Notes: a model not told the origin generated them from the letters alone. Shown: positions 35,920 through 43,758, counted from the first letter of the stretch. The stretch is DNA of 64,000 nucleotides from G965240365 sp965240365 (GCA_965240365.1 OZ251218.1:1550001-1614000), one strand, 5' to 3'. Program-made: numbers and translations.

Positions 35920-36136
35920 CTGTTAATACCTCGATCAGTTCTTTTGCGCCAAGCGCCTTGTTGATCTGTGCCTTTCCATAATTGAGCAATTCATCGGCCA
36001 ATCGCCGCAACGCCTTCAACCCGGTATCGGAAATGTTGGCGCGCGCACGCCTGGCAAAGCCGAAAACAAAGAACACATAATGGCCCTGCTTGAACGCGAG
36101 TAGCATTCGCACACTGCCGCGCTTGTCGCTGTAAAA
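35912..36136 (-). pseudogene. RelE/HigB-type toxin, 5'-truncated
   Basis: The C-terminal half of a RelE-superfamily mRNA interferase: YSDKRGSVRMLLAFKQGHYV, FFVFGFARRARANISDTGL and ELLNYGKAQINKALGAKELI. The N-terminal half is missing because the duplicated argA 3' segment (from 36137) adjoins it. With the antitoxin also frameshifted, the pair is probably dead. Confidence 0.7.
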
Positions 36137-36605
36137 GAGGCATATAAACCGGCCTTCAAATTTACAACCGCTTGATCAACGCCTTCGAGTTGCGCTGATA
36201 GTTATACATATCCTGCCGCCCGACCGGCAGGTCGGCGATATCCGTTTCGTTGAATCCCCTTTCAATAAACCAGTGTTCGGTTTGCGTGGTCAGCACAAAC
36301 AGGGTTCCGGCGCCGTTTTCAAGCGCCACGGATTCGATAAATTTGAATAAGGTTTCCCCCTTGCCCTGGTTTTGATAGTCTCTGTGCACGGCCATGCAGG
36401 CCAGTTCCATGACCTTGTCCTCGGGGTAATCATGCAGGGCCGCCCAGGCGATCACGGCCCCGTCCCTGACCAGCACGATGTAATCGTCGATATCCGCCTC
36501 GATTTTTTCCCGCGAGCGCTTGACCAGCACGCCCTGTTCTTCAAGCGGGGTGATCAGTTCAAGAATGCCGCCGATATCATCGGCGCCGGCCCGGCGAATG
36601 GTGTC
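36137..36605 (-). pseudogene. Duplicated 3' end of argA (GNAT domain only)
   Basis: This 469-bp segment repeats 44437-44905 at a constant offset of 8300 bp with few mismatches, including about 25 bp beyond the argA stop. It encodes the acetyltransferase domain (ELACMAVHRDYQNQGKGETL, FIERGFNETDIADLPVGRQD) but lacks the amino-acid-kinase domain and native start. An internal ATG at 36530 leaves an open frame of 122 residues. It is joined on its 5' side directly to an IS91-like end. Confidence 0.85.
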
Positions 36606-37204
36606 GGCGGATAGTGCGTATTAAGGGGCCATTATGTCAGGAGTGAGCCCGTCGGAGCGAGCTGAGGCCGGCTGAAACCAGGCCGACGACGGCAGATCGA
36701 GGCCGCCATCTGGCGGAGCCGGCCCGACCCCTCGTCGTTGAGGCGCATGAATCCCTCCCTTTCTCCCAGAAATGCCGGCGCATTACGGCGCAAGCCAACA
36801 CCCGCCCGTCCCTGCAAGGGGGCCCGGGTAGTTAAGAACAGGACAAAGCGGTCAGAACAGGCGATCGCCCTTAGGCGGCGCTTGGCTCGGATGCGCCGGA
36901 TCGACGGTCTGCGCCGTGTGGCCGAGATGGCCCAGAATCCGCTCGATGACGGTGGGTTCCTCGATGCTGGCGATCACCCGCAGCTTCCCGCCGCATTGTC
37001 GGCAGGTCTCAATGTCGATGGCGGATACCCGCTTGAGGCGTTGTGCCCATGACATCGCCCGTTGCCGGTCGCTGACCGATACCTCACCACGTGCTGCACA
37101 AGCGGCGGTGCGTGTCCCGGGCACGATCCGTGCCCGGTCGCGGCTCGCCGGTGCGAACACGCCGTGGTACCTCGTCAAATGGGCACGGGGTTTTGGCACC
37201 AGCG
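36606..37204 (-). mobile_element. IS91/ISCR-like element, 3' part (copy A)
   Basis: Nearly identical to 42607-43215. It holds the last ~117 codons of an IS91-family transposase (stop at 36852: VPKPRAHLTRYHGVFAPASR, RLKRVSAIDIETCRQCGGKL, IEEPTVIERILGHLG) plus about 245 bp of 3' non-coding end. The zinc-finger-like CRQCGG is typical of the family C-terminus. The N-terminal and catalytic Tyr/His region is absent. Together with copy B it brackets a 5.4-kb island. Confidence 0.8.
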
Positions 37205-37432
37205 GCACGAATTGAGGCTTTGCGGAAGCACGGCCACCAGATCGAGTCGTTGGGTAAATGTCGATTTCGGCGGACCGAACGGATTAGCGACAAGATCGAA
37301 GTGGACGGAGCACCGTTTGTGAATAACAAGCATACAGCCGGGCACCGCTATCGCTTACAGAACCAAGGATACAGGTTTGAGAAGGTAAGAAAAGGTGTTT
37401 ATCGGTGTTCGTTTAATCCCTTTCTCTCATGA
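37205..37432 (+). pseudogene. Truncated winged-helix-like protein C-terminus
   Basis: An open frame entering from the IS91-like end gives RIEALRKHGHQIES, then HRYRLQNQGYRFEK and a C-terminus at 37432. The pattern ARIxxLRxxGHxIxS...YxL is that of small phage or plasmid winged-helix proteins. The 5' part was replaced by the IS91-like copy A. Identification is tentative. Confidence 0.35.
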
Positions 37433-37491
37433 CGGTGATGTCCCTATGATTCTTCGAGCGGTGATTGTTCCGCTTACATAGGACTGTACTT

Positions 37492-38208
37492 ATGGACTTC
37501 AACAACATCCCGACTGTCGATCTCGACAGCACTGACGCCCTGGAAAGCAGCGTAACCGAAACCGCTGCTGCATTCGGCAAGCACATCGAACAGATCGAGG
37601 CCGGTATCGAGAGCAAGAGGGCTCGGCTCGACGCCGACTTAGAAGATCGGCTTGCCCGTACCAACATTGACGACCGACCGACACTGCGAAACCTCCTGCA
37701 ACGTGACGTTGAGAAGGAGATAGCCCAGACGCGGCGTGATGCCGTGGAAGCGTCGGCGGAGCATCGTATGGCGATGTTGGGCAAGCTAGCGGCAGCCGAG
37801 CAGCAGCTCGAAGCCTTGCAGTCTCTGCACCAATCCGCGCAGCAGGTGCTCACACGCAGCAACGCCGCCGACCCCAAGAAGGCGACTTATATGCAGCAAC
37901 TTGCTCTGGGCGGTCCGGCAATGCTGCAAACATTCGCAGAACTAGCCATTGCTACCGGTGATCGTGCCATGGCGAGCGCGGTGCTGGTCGCAAACGACAA
38001 GCTCCCGAGGAAGCAGCGCCCGTTCGCATCCGCAGAGTTTGCCGAGGCGGTAGTCGGTGAGGAAACCAGCGCTGTGCAGCAGCAGATTGCGTCCCTGCGG
38101 GATCGAATCGTGACTGCAAAGGAACTCAACACAGTATTCGAACGCGGCACGTCCAATCCGACTGACAAGATTGCACGTGGCATACGACAACGCGGCTTGG
38201 CCGCATAA
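37492..38208 (+). CDS. Coiled-coil hypothetical protein (phage/plasmid-like)
   Basis: I do not recognise a family. The ATG at 37492 (AGGA 8 nt upstream) gives 238 residues. Acidic and helical: a long predicted coiled coil spans about residues 20-120 (SVTETAAAFGKHIEQIEAGI, ERRDVEKEIAQTRRD-like heptads), followed by an alanine-rich helical domain with PRKQRPFASAEFAEAVVGEE. There is no signal or membrane segment. It is followed 10 bp later by a small basic gene with a perfect Shine-Dalgarno site, so the two form an operon. They are probably cargo of phage or plasmid origin in the island. Confidence 0.7.
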   Translation: MDFNNIPTVDLDSTDALESSVTETAAAFGKHIEQIEAGIESKRARLDADLEDRLARTNIDDRPTLRNLLQRDVEKEIAQTRRDAVEASAEHRMAMLGKLAAAEQQLEALQSLHQSAQQVLTRSNAADPKKATYMQQLALGGPAMLQTFAELAIATGDRAMASAVLVANDKLPRKQRPFASAEFAEAVVGEETSAVQQQIASLRDRIVTAKELNTVFERGTSNPTDKIARGIRQRGLAA

Positions 38209-38218
38209 GGAGGCCGAA

Positions 38219-38377
38219 ATGGCACAGGACAATGTAAGGAAGGCGAAAGCGAAGCACGACAAGGGGCAGGCGAAGCGAGACGCTATGCTGCGGGAGCAGC
38301 GCAGCGGCACCGTGGGCTCGCGCTTGAACGATATGGTCGCGGGTGCTCTACGCGGGCCGCGCCGCCGGAACAGCTAG
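38219..38377 (+). CDS. Small basic hypothetical protein (52 aa)
   Basis: 52 residues, highly basic (MAQDNVRKAKAKHDKGQAKR at the start, GPRRRNS at the end). AGGAGG lies 5 nt before the ATG, one of the strongest ribosome sites in the window. It lies 10 bp after the coiled-coil gene and is presumably cotranslated. The charge suggests nucleic-acid binding; nothing further can be said. Confidence 0.6.
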   Translation: MAQDNVRKAKAKHDKGQAKRDAMLREQRSGTVGSRLNDMVAGALRGPRRRNS

Positions 38378-38416
38378 TTGGGCCTGCTGAACGCCGAAGT
38401 TAAGCCACCCAAAGAG

Positions 38417-39274
38417 TTAGATCTCCATTCGCGTTTCAGCCGAGATCTTGCGCTCAAGCTCTTCTAAGACGCTTTCAAGTTCGACCTTGGCTTCTGCTTG
38501 AAGGCCGAGGCAGACTGCGATTCCGTCCGAGTCCGTGCTCAGTCGCTCAGCTAAGTCGATCCTGTAGTTTCGTCCATCTCTACTCGATGCGTATGCGTGA
38601 ACGTGCATAGGATTCCCTAAGTGCGCATCCTCCAAATGGTCGAAGCTGAATTCCTTCTTCAGGTACTCGAGCAGGTGATCTTGAACAACCAGAACCAGAT
38701 GCTTATTGATGTGCTCGAACGTCTGAATCTTGTGATGTAATTGAATCAGAATAGTCTTCGCAGTCATTTTCCAATTCATACCGAACGGCTTGGGCGACAT
38801 GCGGTCTGCTTCGTCTGTTTCTAAGCCAACGGAATGAATGAACCGCTGACGCGACGGCCAGACGGTGCCAGTCGTGTCTAATGTTTGCAACTCAATACCG
38901 ACGAAATCCCTTACTCTGTTGCCTCGGACTGATGCCAAAAAGTAATCGACGTTTCCGCCGGGAATCGTGATCTCAGGAACAACATGTAACTCATTACCAG
39001 GCTGATGATTAGTCAGGAGATGCAGGCAGTCTGTGAAGATTTGCCGGCGTTCCAATAGGCGGAAAGGGCAAATCAGAATGTGTCACCGCTCTCTACCATA
39101 GAAGACGGAACAAGTTCCTATCGATATTTCGGGGGAGCTTTTTCGTACCTTAATGCATGTCTTGCCAAGGTACGCGCACTGTTGCTGAGTAACCTCATGC
39201 GCCCAGTCAACACCTTCGGATATTGTGGAATGACCGAACAACTCTGCGATCTTGCTCAAAATAGCACCATACAC
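38417..39274 (-). pseudogene. NotI-family restriction endonuclease with in-frame TGA
   Basis: Two collinear frames in the same phase, 38417-39082 and 39086-39274, separated by one TGA (39083-39085), form one NotI-type type II endonuclease of about 285 residues. The N-terminal part has three Cys (QQQCAYLGKTCIK, SIGTCSVFYGRER). The fourth, ILICPFRLLERRQIFTDCL, comes after the stop, matching the four-Cys metal fold of NotI. The PD-(D/E)xK core is ITIPGGNVDYFLAS...GIELQTLDTTGTVWP. It starts (GTG 39274) inside the methylase 3' end. The stop may be a real nonsense mutation, a sequencing error or, less likely, readthrough. A TTG at 39055 could start a truncated product lacking three Cys. Confidence 0.78.
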
Positions 39275-40326
39275 CGCTGTCGAGCGAGTTCGATGTACTC
39301 GCCGGAGACGTCGATACCGATTGACTTCCGGCCGAGTTGCTTCGCAACGAGCATAGTTGTTCCTGTGCCACAGAAAGGATCAAGGACGACTCCACCTTTC
39401 GGGCATGTGGCGAGCATTGGAATCCGACACAGATCTTCTGGGTAAGGCGCAAAGTGTAATGCGCGCTGCTGTGTATCCTCTGGAATGATGTCCCAGACGT
39501 TGCTGGGCTTTGAACCTTTGGGATGGTACTTCAAAAAGTAAAACCCTTTGTCGCGCAGTTCTTTGGCGCGACCAGATACCTTTGTTGAATCCGAATGGGT
39601 TACACGCTGCTGGCCGCGGATGATCATGCGGAAATCTGCTAGCTTGCCGTCACCTACTTGCTTCAGAATCTCTTCTAAGGCATCGAAGGCCGCTGATTTC
39701 TCTTCCTCAGACAGAACTGTGCTTAGCTCTATCTGGCGTTTGTACCTGACACCGCTAACTCCCGTCGCCGATACAACAGATCCATTCACGACTTTTGCTT
39801 TGCTCGGGTTCGAGCGGATAGTGTCTACATCGTAGTAGTATCCGCGCGGCTTCTTCACAAAGTGGAACACGTCCTCGCTTACGATTCGAAGACGGTCCTT
39901 TGTGTTGTCTAGCCCACCTTTTACCTTATTCCAAACAACACTATTCCGAAGGATCCAACCCTCATCATCCGTCATCCGCAGTGCCACTCGCCACGGGACT
40001 CCGAGGAGTTGCTTTCCGCGATACGTATCGCCGATATTCAGCCAGAAGGCTCCCTCTGGTTTCAGTACCCGCTTTACCTCTCTGGTGATAAGAATAAGGG
40101 CGTCAACGAATTCAGCGTAGGACTTTTCTTGCCCTATTCCCTCTGTTTCGTACTCGCGCTTGCCCCAATAGGGTGGACTCGTCATACAGAAATCGACACT
40201 TTCGTCCGGTAGCTTGCCTAGGACATCTAAGGAATCGCCGATCTCGAAATGTGGGTCAGTACTCTCGCTGGCAAGGTACGAATCAATTTCCGTTAACTGG
40301 TCAGTATTCTTTTTGGTTTTTGGCAT
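39256..40326 (-). CDS. DNA methyltransferase of the NotI-type system
   Basis: The modification enzyme partnered with the NotI-like endonuclease, 356 residues. Motif IV is TSPPYWGKREYETEG (near residue 49) and motif I is VVLDPFCGTGTTMLVAKQLG (near 310), the beta-class order. SPPYW favours N4-methylcytosine. The middle holds the target-recognition region, including IIRGQQRVTHSDSTK. Its stop overlaps the endonuclease start by about 19 nt, the usual coupling of a type II pair. By analogy with NotI a GC-rich 8-bp site is possible, but specificity cannot be read from sequence. Confidence 0.88.
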   Translation of the reverse strand: MPKTKKNTDQLTEIDSYLASESTDPHFEIGDSLDVLGKLPDESVDFCMTSPPYWGKREYETEGIGQEKSYAEFVDALILITREVKRVLKPEGAFWLNIGDTYRGKQLLGVPWRVALRMTDDEGWILRNSVVWNKVKGGLDNTKDRLRIVSEDVFHFVKKPRGYYYDVDTIRSNPSKAKVVNGSVVSATGVSGVRYKRQIELSTVLSEEEKSAAFDALEEILKQVGDGKLADFRMIIRGQQRVTHSDSTKVSGRAKELRDKGFYFLKYHPKGSKPSNVWDIIPEDTQQRALHFAPYPEDLCRIPMLATCPKGGVVLDPFCGTGTTMLVAKQLGRKSIGIDVSGEYIELARQRCMVLF

Positions 40327-40430
40327 ATCTGAAAGCTATCAAATTGTGAGGCATCGCGGTATCGCACGAGCGGACAGGGAGCACTACCGAAGATTTAGTC
40401 CCGATATGTACTTCACGATGTTGGTGATTT

Positions 40431-41327
40431 TCATGCGTCTAGGACCCGCTCAAGTTGCTGCTGAAGGCGCAAAGCCGCGCCTAAATTGTGCTGCCTGATG
40501 TGATTCAACCGACCCGTGATGGATAGAATCTCTTTCTCGACCTCGGCGTCTGTCATGAAGCCTAGCTGGTGAATAGCCGCTTTCACCCTGTCGCGCTTCT
40601 CCCTCGGGACACTCGGGCCGTCGGGAGAATTTACTGTCAACCCAGTGACCTCTTGTCGGCCAGACGCTGGCATGAACTTCAACTTCTTCCGCTTTCGCCA
40701 AGTTCGCAGCCCCACTCGCGAAGCAGACCGGGCAGTGCTGTTGATCATCGAGTCGGCCTGTGCGCCGGAAAAGGCGAAATCATCGATGAATCGCGTCACC
40801 GCCACGTCTCGCTCTTCTGCGTGTTGCTGCGCAGGGCCATCCACTGTCGACGCCAGTAAGATGTTCGCAACCGCCGTACTCGTCGGTGCACCTTGCGGCA
40901 GTTGACCGTCAATAGTTGTAAGGCGAGTAAGCAACCACGTGGTTTCCCGCCCACAGCCAAATTCCCGACGGAACATCGCGGCCACTTGCCGATGACTAAC
41001 GCTCGGATAGAATTTTCTGATGTCCTGACTGACAACGAACGGCTTGCCGCAGTGTTTTGCAGCATTAGTCTTCGGCGACCGTCCTTTCACGCCGCCATGC
41101 GCTCCAGCGGGTAGCTCGTAGTGGTTCAGAATCTTCCGAAGGATGCGCCGTTGTACCAGCTTCAATCTCTTGTCCGGCTCCTTAAATGTCCGGATCTTAC
41201 CCTTCTTTTCGTCAGTCGAGTCCCATTGGCGATAGTGGCTCTTGACGTTTCGGGCCAGCTCGCGCAACTCGCTCAGCGGTACACCGAGCCGATGCGCAAG
41301 GTATTGCGCTGAAACGAGCGGCCTCAC
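40431..41327 (-). CDS. Retron-type reverse transcriptase
   Basis: A reverse transcriptase of 298 residues with retron hallmarks. The region X motif NAxxH appears as TNAAKHCGKPF, followed by motif A VVSQDIRKFYPSVS. Motif B is GQLPQGAPTSTAVANILLA. The catalytic motif C reads RFIDDFAFSG, with Phe in place of the usual Tyr of YxDD. The retron VTG motif is present as EVTGLTVNS. The GTG start at 41327 has GGAGG 8 nt upstream, and the XRE gene stop lies 3 bp before it. It should copy part of an adjacent structured RNA into msDNA. Group II intron maturase domains are absent, and the small size and the motifs argue for a retron. Confidence 0.88.
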   Translation of the reverse strand: MRPLVSAQYLAHRLGVPLSELRELARNVKSHYRQWDSTDEKKGKIRTFKEPDKRLKLVQRRILRKILNHYELPAGAHGGVKGRSPKTNAAKHCGKPFVVSQDIRKFYPSVSHRQVAAMFRREFGCGRETTWLLTRLTTIDGQLPQGAPTSTAVANILLASTVDGPAQQHAEERDVAVTRFIDDFAFSGAQADSMINSTARSASRVGLRTWRKRKKLKFMPASGRQEVTGLTVNSPDGPSVPREKRDRVKAAIHQLGFMTDAEVEKEILSITGRLNHIRQHNLGAALRLQQQLERVLDA

Positions 41328-41330
41328 GAA

Positions 41331-41645
41331 TCAGGCCTCCAATCGAAGCGGGCGCTGCTGGTCATCGGACGCGTTGACTAACAGTCGTAGAAGTGCAGTC
41401 GCAAGGCTCGATACGTCTTCATCGGCAACTTCGTCGGGGTCCGACGCAAGAAGCATGATTAATGAAGTGGGCACGCCCGTTACGCCAGCAAGATTGCCGA
41501 CGACCTTGAAGCTGGGTTGGCGCTTCCCCTTCTCGATTAGAGACAGCTGGCTGGCGCTAATACCCATACGTTGCGCGAGCTCCGCCTGCTGGAAACCGTA
41601 GGCGGCTCTAATTACGCGAAACGCTTTTGCGAAATCTGTTGTCAT
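41331..41645 (-). CDS. XRE-family helix-turn-helix protein of the retron cassette
   Basis: A 104-residue protein with an N-terminal Cro/C1-type helix-turn-helix (VIRAAYGFQQAELAQRMGIS, QLSLIEKGKRQPSFK) and a C-terminal helical tail (DEDVSSLATALLRLLVNASD). It is 3 bp from the reverse transcriptase start and shares the operon, so it is probably the regulator or effector partner. From memory, XRE/HTH partners define one retron class (type VI in the published scheme), but I could not check this. Confidence 0.88.
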   Translation of the reverse strand: MTTDFAKAFRVIRAAYGFQQAELAQRMGISASQLSLIEKGKRQPSFKVVGNLAGVTGVPTSLIMLLASDPDEVADEDVSSLATALLRLLVNASDDQQRPLRLEA

Positions 41646-41667
41646 TTAAAATTCTGAATCACTTTGG

Positions 41668-41889
41668 TCAACGAACTACTTCATCTGCTTCGATCGTGTC
41701 TAACAAAACTTCCGCGATCATCTCGGTCACCCGAAAAATCCGATCTCTGTCGAGCTTGCCCGACTGGGCGATCTTGTCCAACTCTCTCTTAGCCTTCCGC
41801 AGTTGATCCCGATGACCGGGTCCTATGCTAGGTTTTGCGAGCACTTTGGTGATCAACCGCCGTGCTGCATTCAGATCTTTAGTCTGCAT
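41668..41889 (-). CDS. Small helical protein of the retron cassette (73 aa)
   Basis: 73 residues from the ATG at 41889, with GGAG 8 nt upstream; a longer frame to 41952 lacks a ribosome site. Highly charged and predicted all-helical (NAARRLITKVLAKPSIGPGH, FRVTEMIAEVLLDTIEADEV). No recognised domain. It lies 22 bp before the XRE gene and downstream of the stem-loop array, so it would be the first protein of the retron operon. It could be a toxin, an antitoxin or a structural partner. Confidence 0.65.
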   Translation of the reverse strand: MQTKDLNAARRLITKVLAKPSIGPGHRDQLRKAKRELDKIAQSGKLDRDRIFRVTEMIAEVLLDTIEADEVVR

Positions 41890-42071
41890 AGCTTTTACTC
41901 CATTGAATCGAGGCGACATTGCCCCTCGCGTATTGGCAGCGGCTTCGATCAAGGACCTAGGAGGACCAGCAACTCAGAACTTAAAAACGCGTTACCTCGC
42001 GTTTCCTCGCGTCAGACGCCGCAACACGCGCCGTGCATTGCGCAATGCAGGATGCAGATTGCAGAGACCAA

Positions 42072-42307
42072 GTGACTAAGTGACCACGTACCAAGGGGTG
42101 CGGGGCTGTTAGCGCACTACGGTTGTGCTGTCCGACACAAAGTGCGTCGCAGTTCGCGACGCGGCTGACCATTCAATGCCAGCCATAAAGGGCATGCTAT
42201 TGCCCGTCGGCACGATGTGCCGCTTGAAGGCCGCTGTGCTTACGCCTTCGCCGGAAAAGCCATGTTCTTAAAGAGCAATATGCGCCGGGTCACCAGCGCC
42301 CAGTCAC
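42072..42307 (-). ncRNA. Candidate retron msr-msd RNA (stem-loop array)
   Basis: Between the promoter and the first ORF lie five adjacent perfect stem-loops: ggcac/gtgcc (42209-42221), gggca/tgccc (42190-42205), ggctg/cagcc (42163-42184), gcgtcgc/gcgacgc (42144-42162) and ttgtg/cacaa (42123-42140). They are flanked by complementary ends, GTGACT...GGTGACC (42288-42307) and GGTCACTTAGTCAC (42072-42085), as expected for the a1/a2 arms of a retron RNA. The boundaries are inferred, not shown. Confidence 0.45.
42267..42277 (-). promoter_or_regulatory. boxA-like antitermination motif in the retron leader
   Basis: TGCTCTTTAAG on the minus strand matches the core of rRNA boxA (TGCTCTTTAACA) for ten bases. 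It lies about 30 nt after the predicted transcription start. BoxA in an untranslated structured leader may protect it from Rho. Confidence 0.4.
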
Positions 42308-42309
42308 GG

Positions 42310-42338
42310 AGAATACGCAGGGCGGCGGTGATTGTCAA
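42310..42338 (-). promoter_or_regulatory. Sigma70 promoter of the retron operon
   Basis: Perfect -35 TTGACA (42333-42338), 17-bp spacer, -10 TATTCT (42310-42315) on the minus strand, with no ORF for about 420 bp downstream. It directs transcription through the stem-loop array into the small protein, XRE and reverse transcriptase genes. Confidence 0.7.
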
Positions 42339-42357
42339 CTGGATTGACTGAAAAGTC

Positions 42358-42386
42358 GAAAAATCAGACTTTTTGGCTGATTTTTC
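42358..42386. terminator. Bidirectional-looking intrinsic terminator
   Basis: Perfect 10-bp stem gaaaaatcag/ctgatttttc with A and T tracts on either side. On the minus strand it ends the 66-aa ORF just upstream of the retron promoter and insulates the cassette. Confidence 0.7.
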
Positions 42387-42392
42387 CGCTTT

Positions 42393-42593
42393 CTAGCAAA
42401 TATCGAGGTACTTCAGTGCCTCATCGCGCGCCGCTCCCCAGATATCGGTCGGGCCCGGATGCGGAAACTCAAGTCGCAGGTGAATGACGGCACAAGGAGG
42501 GCTCACCGCTCGGACGAGGGCGTGAACATTCTCGCCGACGATTCGTGCAGATACGACGGTTACGTTCATTGGTTCCATACGGACGATGGTCAT
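42393..42593 (-). CDS. Hypothetical 66-aa ORF, possibly truncated
   Basis: A short frame with a terminator right after its stop, which suggests a real gene end. No recognised domain. Its start at 42593 has no clear ribosome site and lies 14 bp from the IS91-like copy B, so the 5' part may have been lost. The sequence ends ...DEALKYLDIC. Confidence 0.35.
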   Translation of the reverse strand: MTIVRMEPMNVTVVSARIVGENVHALVRAVSPPCAVIHLRLEFPHPGPTDIWGAARDEALKYLDIC

Positions 42594-42606
42594 CGAAGGA
42601 TACGCA

Positions 42607-43372
42607 GGCGGATAGTGCGTATAAGGGGCGTATAAGGGGCTATTATGTCAGGAGTGAGCCCGTCGGAGCGAGCTGAGGCCGGCTGAAACCAGGCCGACGA
42701 CGGCAGATCGAGGCCGCCATCTGGCGGAGCCGGCCCGACCCCTCGTCGTTGAGGCGCATGAATCCCTCCCTTTCTCCCAGAAATGCCGGCGCATTACGGC
42801 GCAAGCCAACACCCGCCCGTCCCTGCAAGGGGGCCCGGGTAGTTAAGAACAGGACAAAGCGGTCAGAACAGGCGATCGCCCTTAGGCGGCGCTTGGCTCG
42901 GATGCGCCGGATCGACGGTCTGCGCCGTGTGGCCGAGATGGCCCAGAATCCGCTCGATGACGGTGGGTTCCTCGATGCTGGCGATCACCCGCAGCTTCCC
43001 GCCGCATTGTCGGCAGGTCTCAATGTCGATGGCGGATACCCGCTTGAGGCGTTGTGCCCATGACATCGCCCGTTGCCGGTCGCTGACCGATACCTCACCA
43101 CGTGCTGCACAAGCGGCGGTGCGTGTCCCGAGCACGATCCGTGCCCGGTCGCGGCTCGCCGGTGCGAACACGCCGTGGTACCTCGTCAAATGGGCACGGG
43201 GTTTTGGCACCAGCGCGACGAGTCGCGCAATAAAGTCCTCGGGCTCGAAGATCACGTGCGTGGTGCCGTCGCGATAGGGTGTCTTCAGCGCATAGCGTAC
43301 GTTCCCGCCCCGGGTCAGCGACAAGCGCTCGGTGGCGACCGGCGGTCTCGAAACGTAGCGCGCGACAGTCAT
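42607..43372 (-). mobile_element. IS91/ISCR-like element, 3' part (copy B)
   Basis: Second direct copy. It carries about 170 C-terminal codons of the transposase (42863-43372), more than copy A: ARYVSRPPVATERLSLTRGG, LKTPYRDGTTHVIFEPEDF, then the shared PKPRAHLTRYHGVF and CRQCGG region. The ARYxxRPPxAxERL and LKTPxRDGTTH stretches are diagnostic of IS91/ISCR transposases. A stop precedes the frame, so the HUH/Tyr catalytic part is missing. The 3' end has a tandem gtataaggggc duplication absent from copy A. It is probably not autonomous. Confidence 0.82.
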
Positions 43373-43394
43373 ATCAGGTCTGAGCTAGTAAAGT

Positions 43395-43758
43395 TCATGA
43401 ATTGTTGTGTCGCTCTTTGAAAAACTTATAAGCTTCTATTATCCGTTTAGTTTCATTCTTAGCTGCTTTCTTAATCGCATCACTCAATCCAGCAACTTTA
43501 TCAGGGTGGTTCGAAGCAATAAGTTTTCTATATCTAGCTTTTATTTCAGTAAATGGAGCATCGATGTCTACATTTAGAATTTTTGCAAACTCTATTTCAC
43601 GCGTTTGATAATGTTCTCGGCCTTCATCGTTATAAGTTGATTTCACTTTGAACGTGGCTGCGGCAATGTCCAAAAGTTCTACTTCTTCTGGGCTTATGTT
43701 TTCATCAGCTAGAGCTAATTCAAGCAAAGGTCCCATCGTCAACTCTAGTAGATTCGGG
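43395..43758 (-). pseudogene. DjlA-like TerB/J-domain protein, 5'-truncated
   Basis: The frame holds the last part of a TerB domain (NLLEL...LLELALADENISPEEVEL) and a C-terminal J domain (ILNVDIDAPFTEIKARYRKL, NHPDKV with the HPD motif, KRIIEAYKFFKERHN). The order TerB then DnaJ is that of DjlA co-chaperones. The frame is closed upstream by a TAG near 43765 with no membrane anchor or good start. The ATG at 43736 leaves a 113-residue product. AT-rich compared with its neighbours. Confidence 0.6.

Noticed and set aside
40431..41327. Group II intron reverse transcriptase
   Set aside because: It is too short, lacks maturase and HNH domains, and has the retron motifs NAxxH and VTG.
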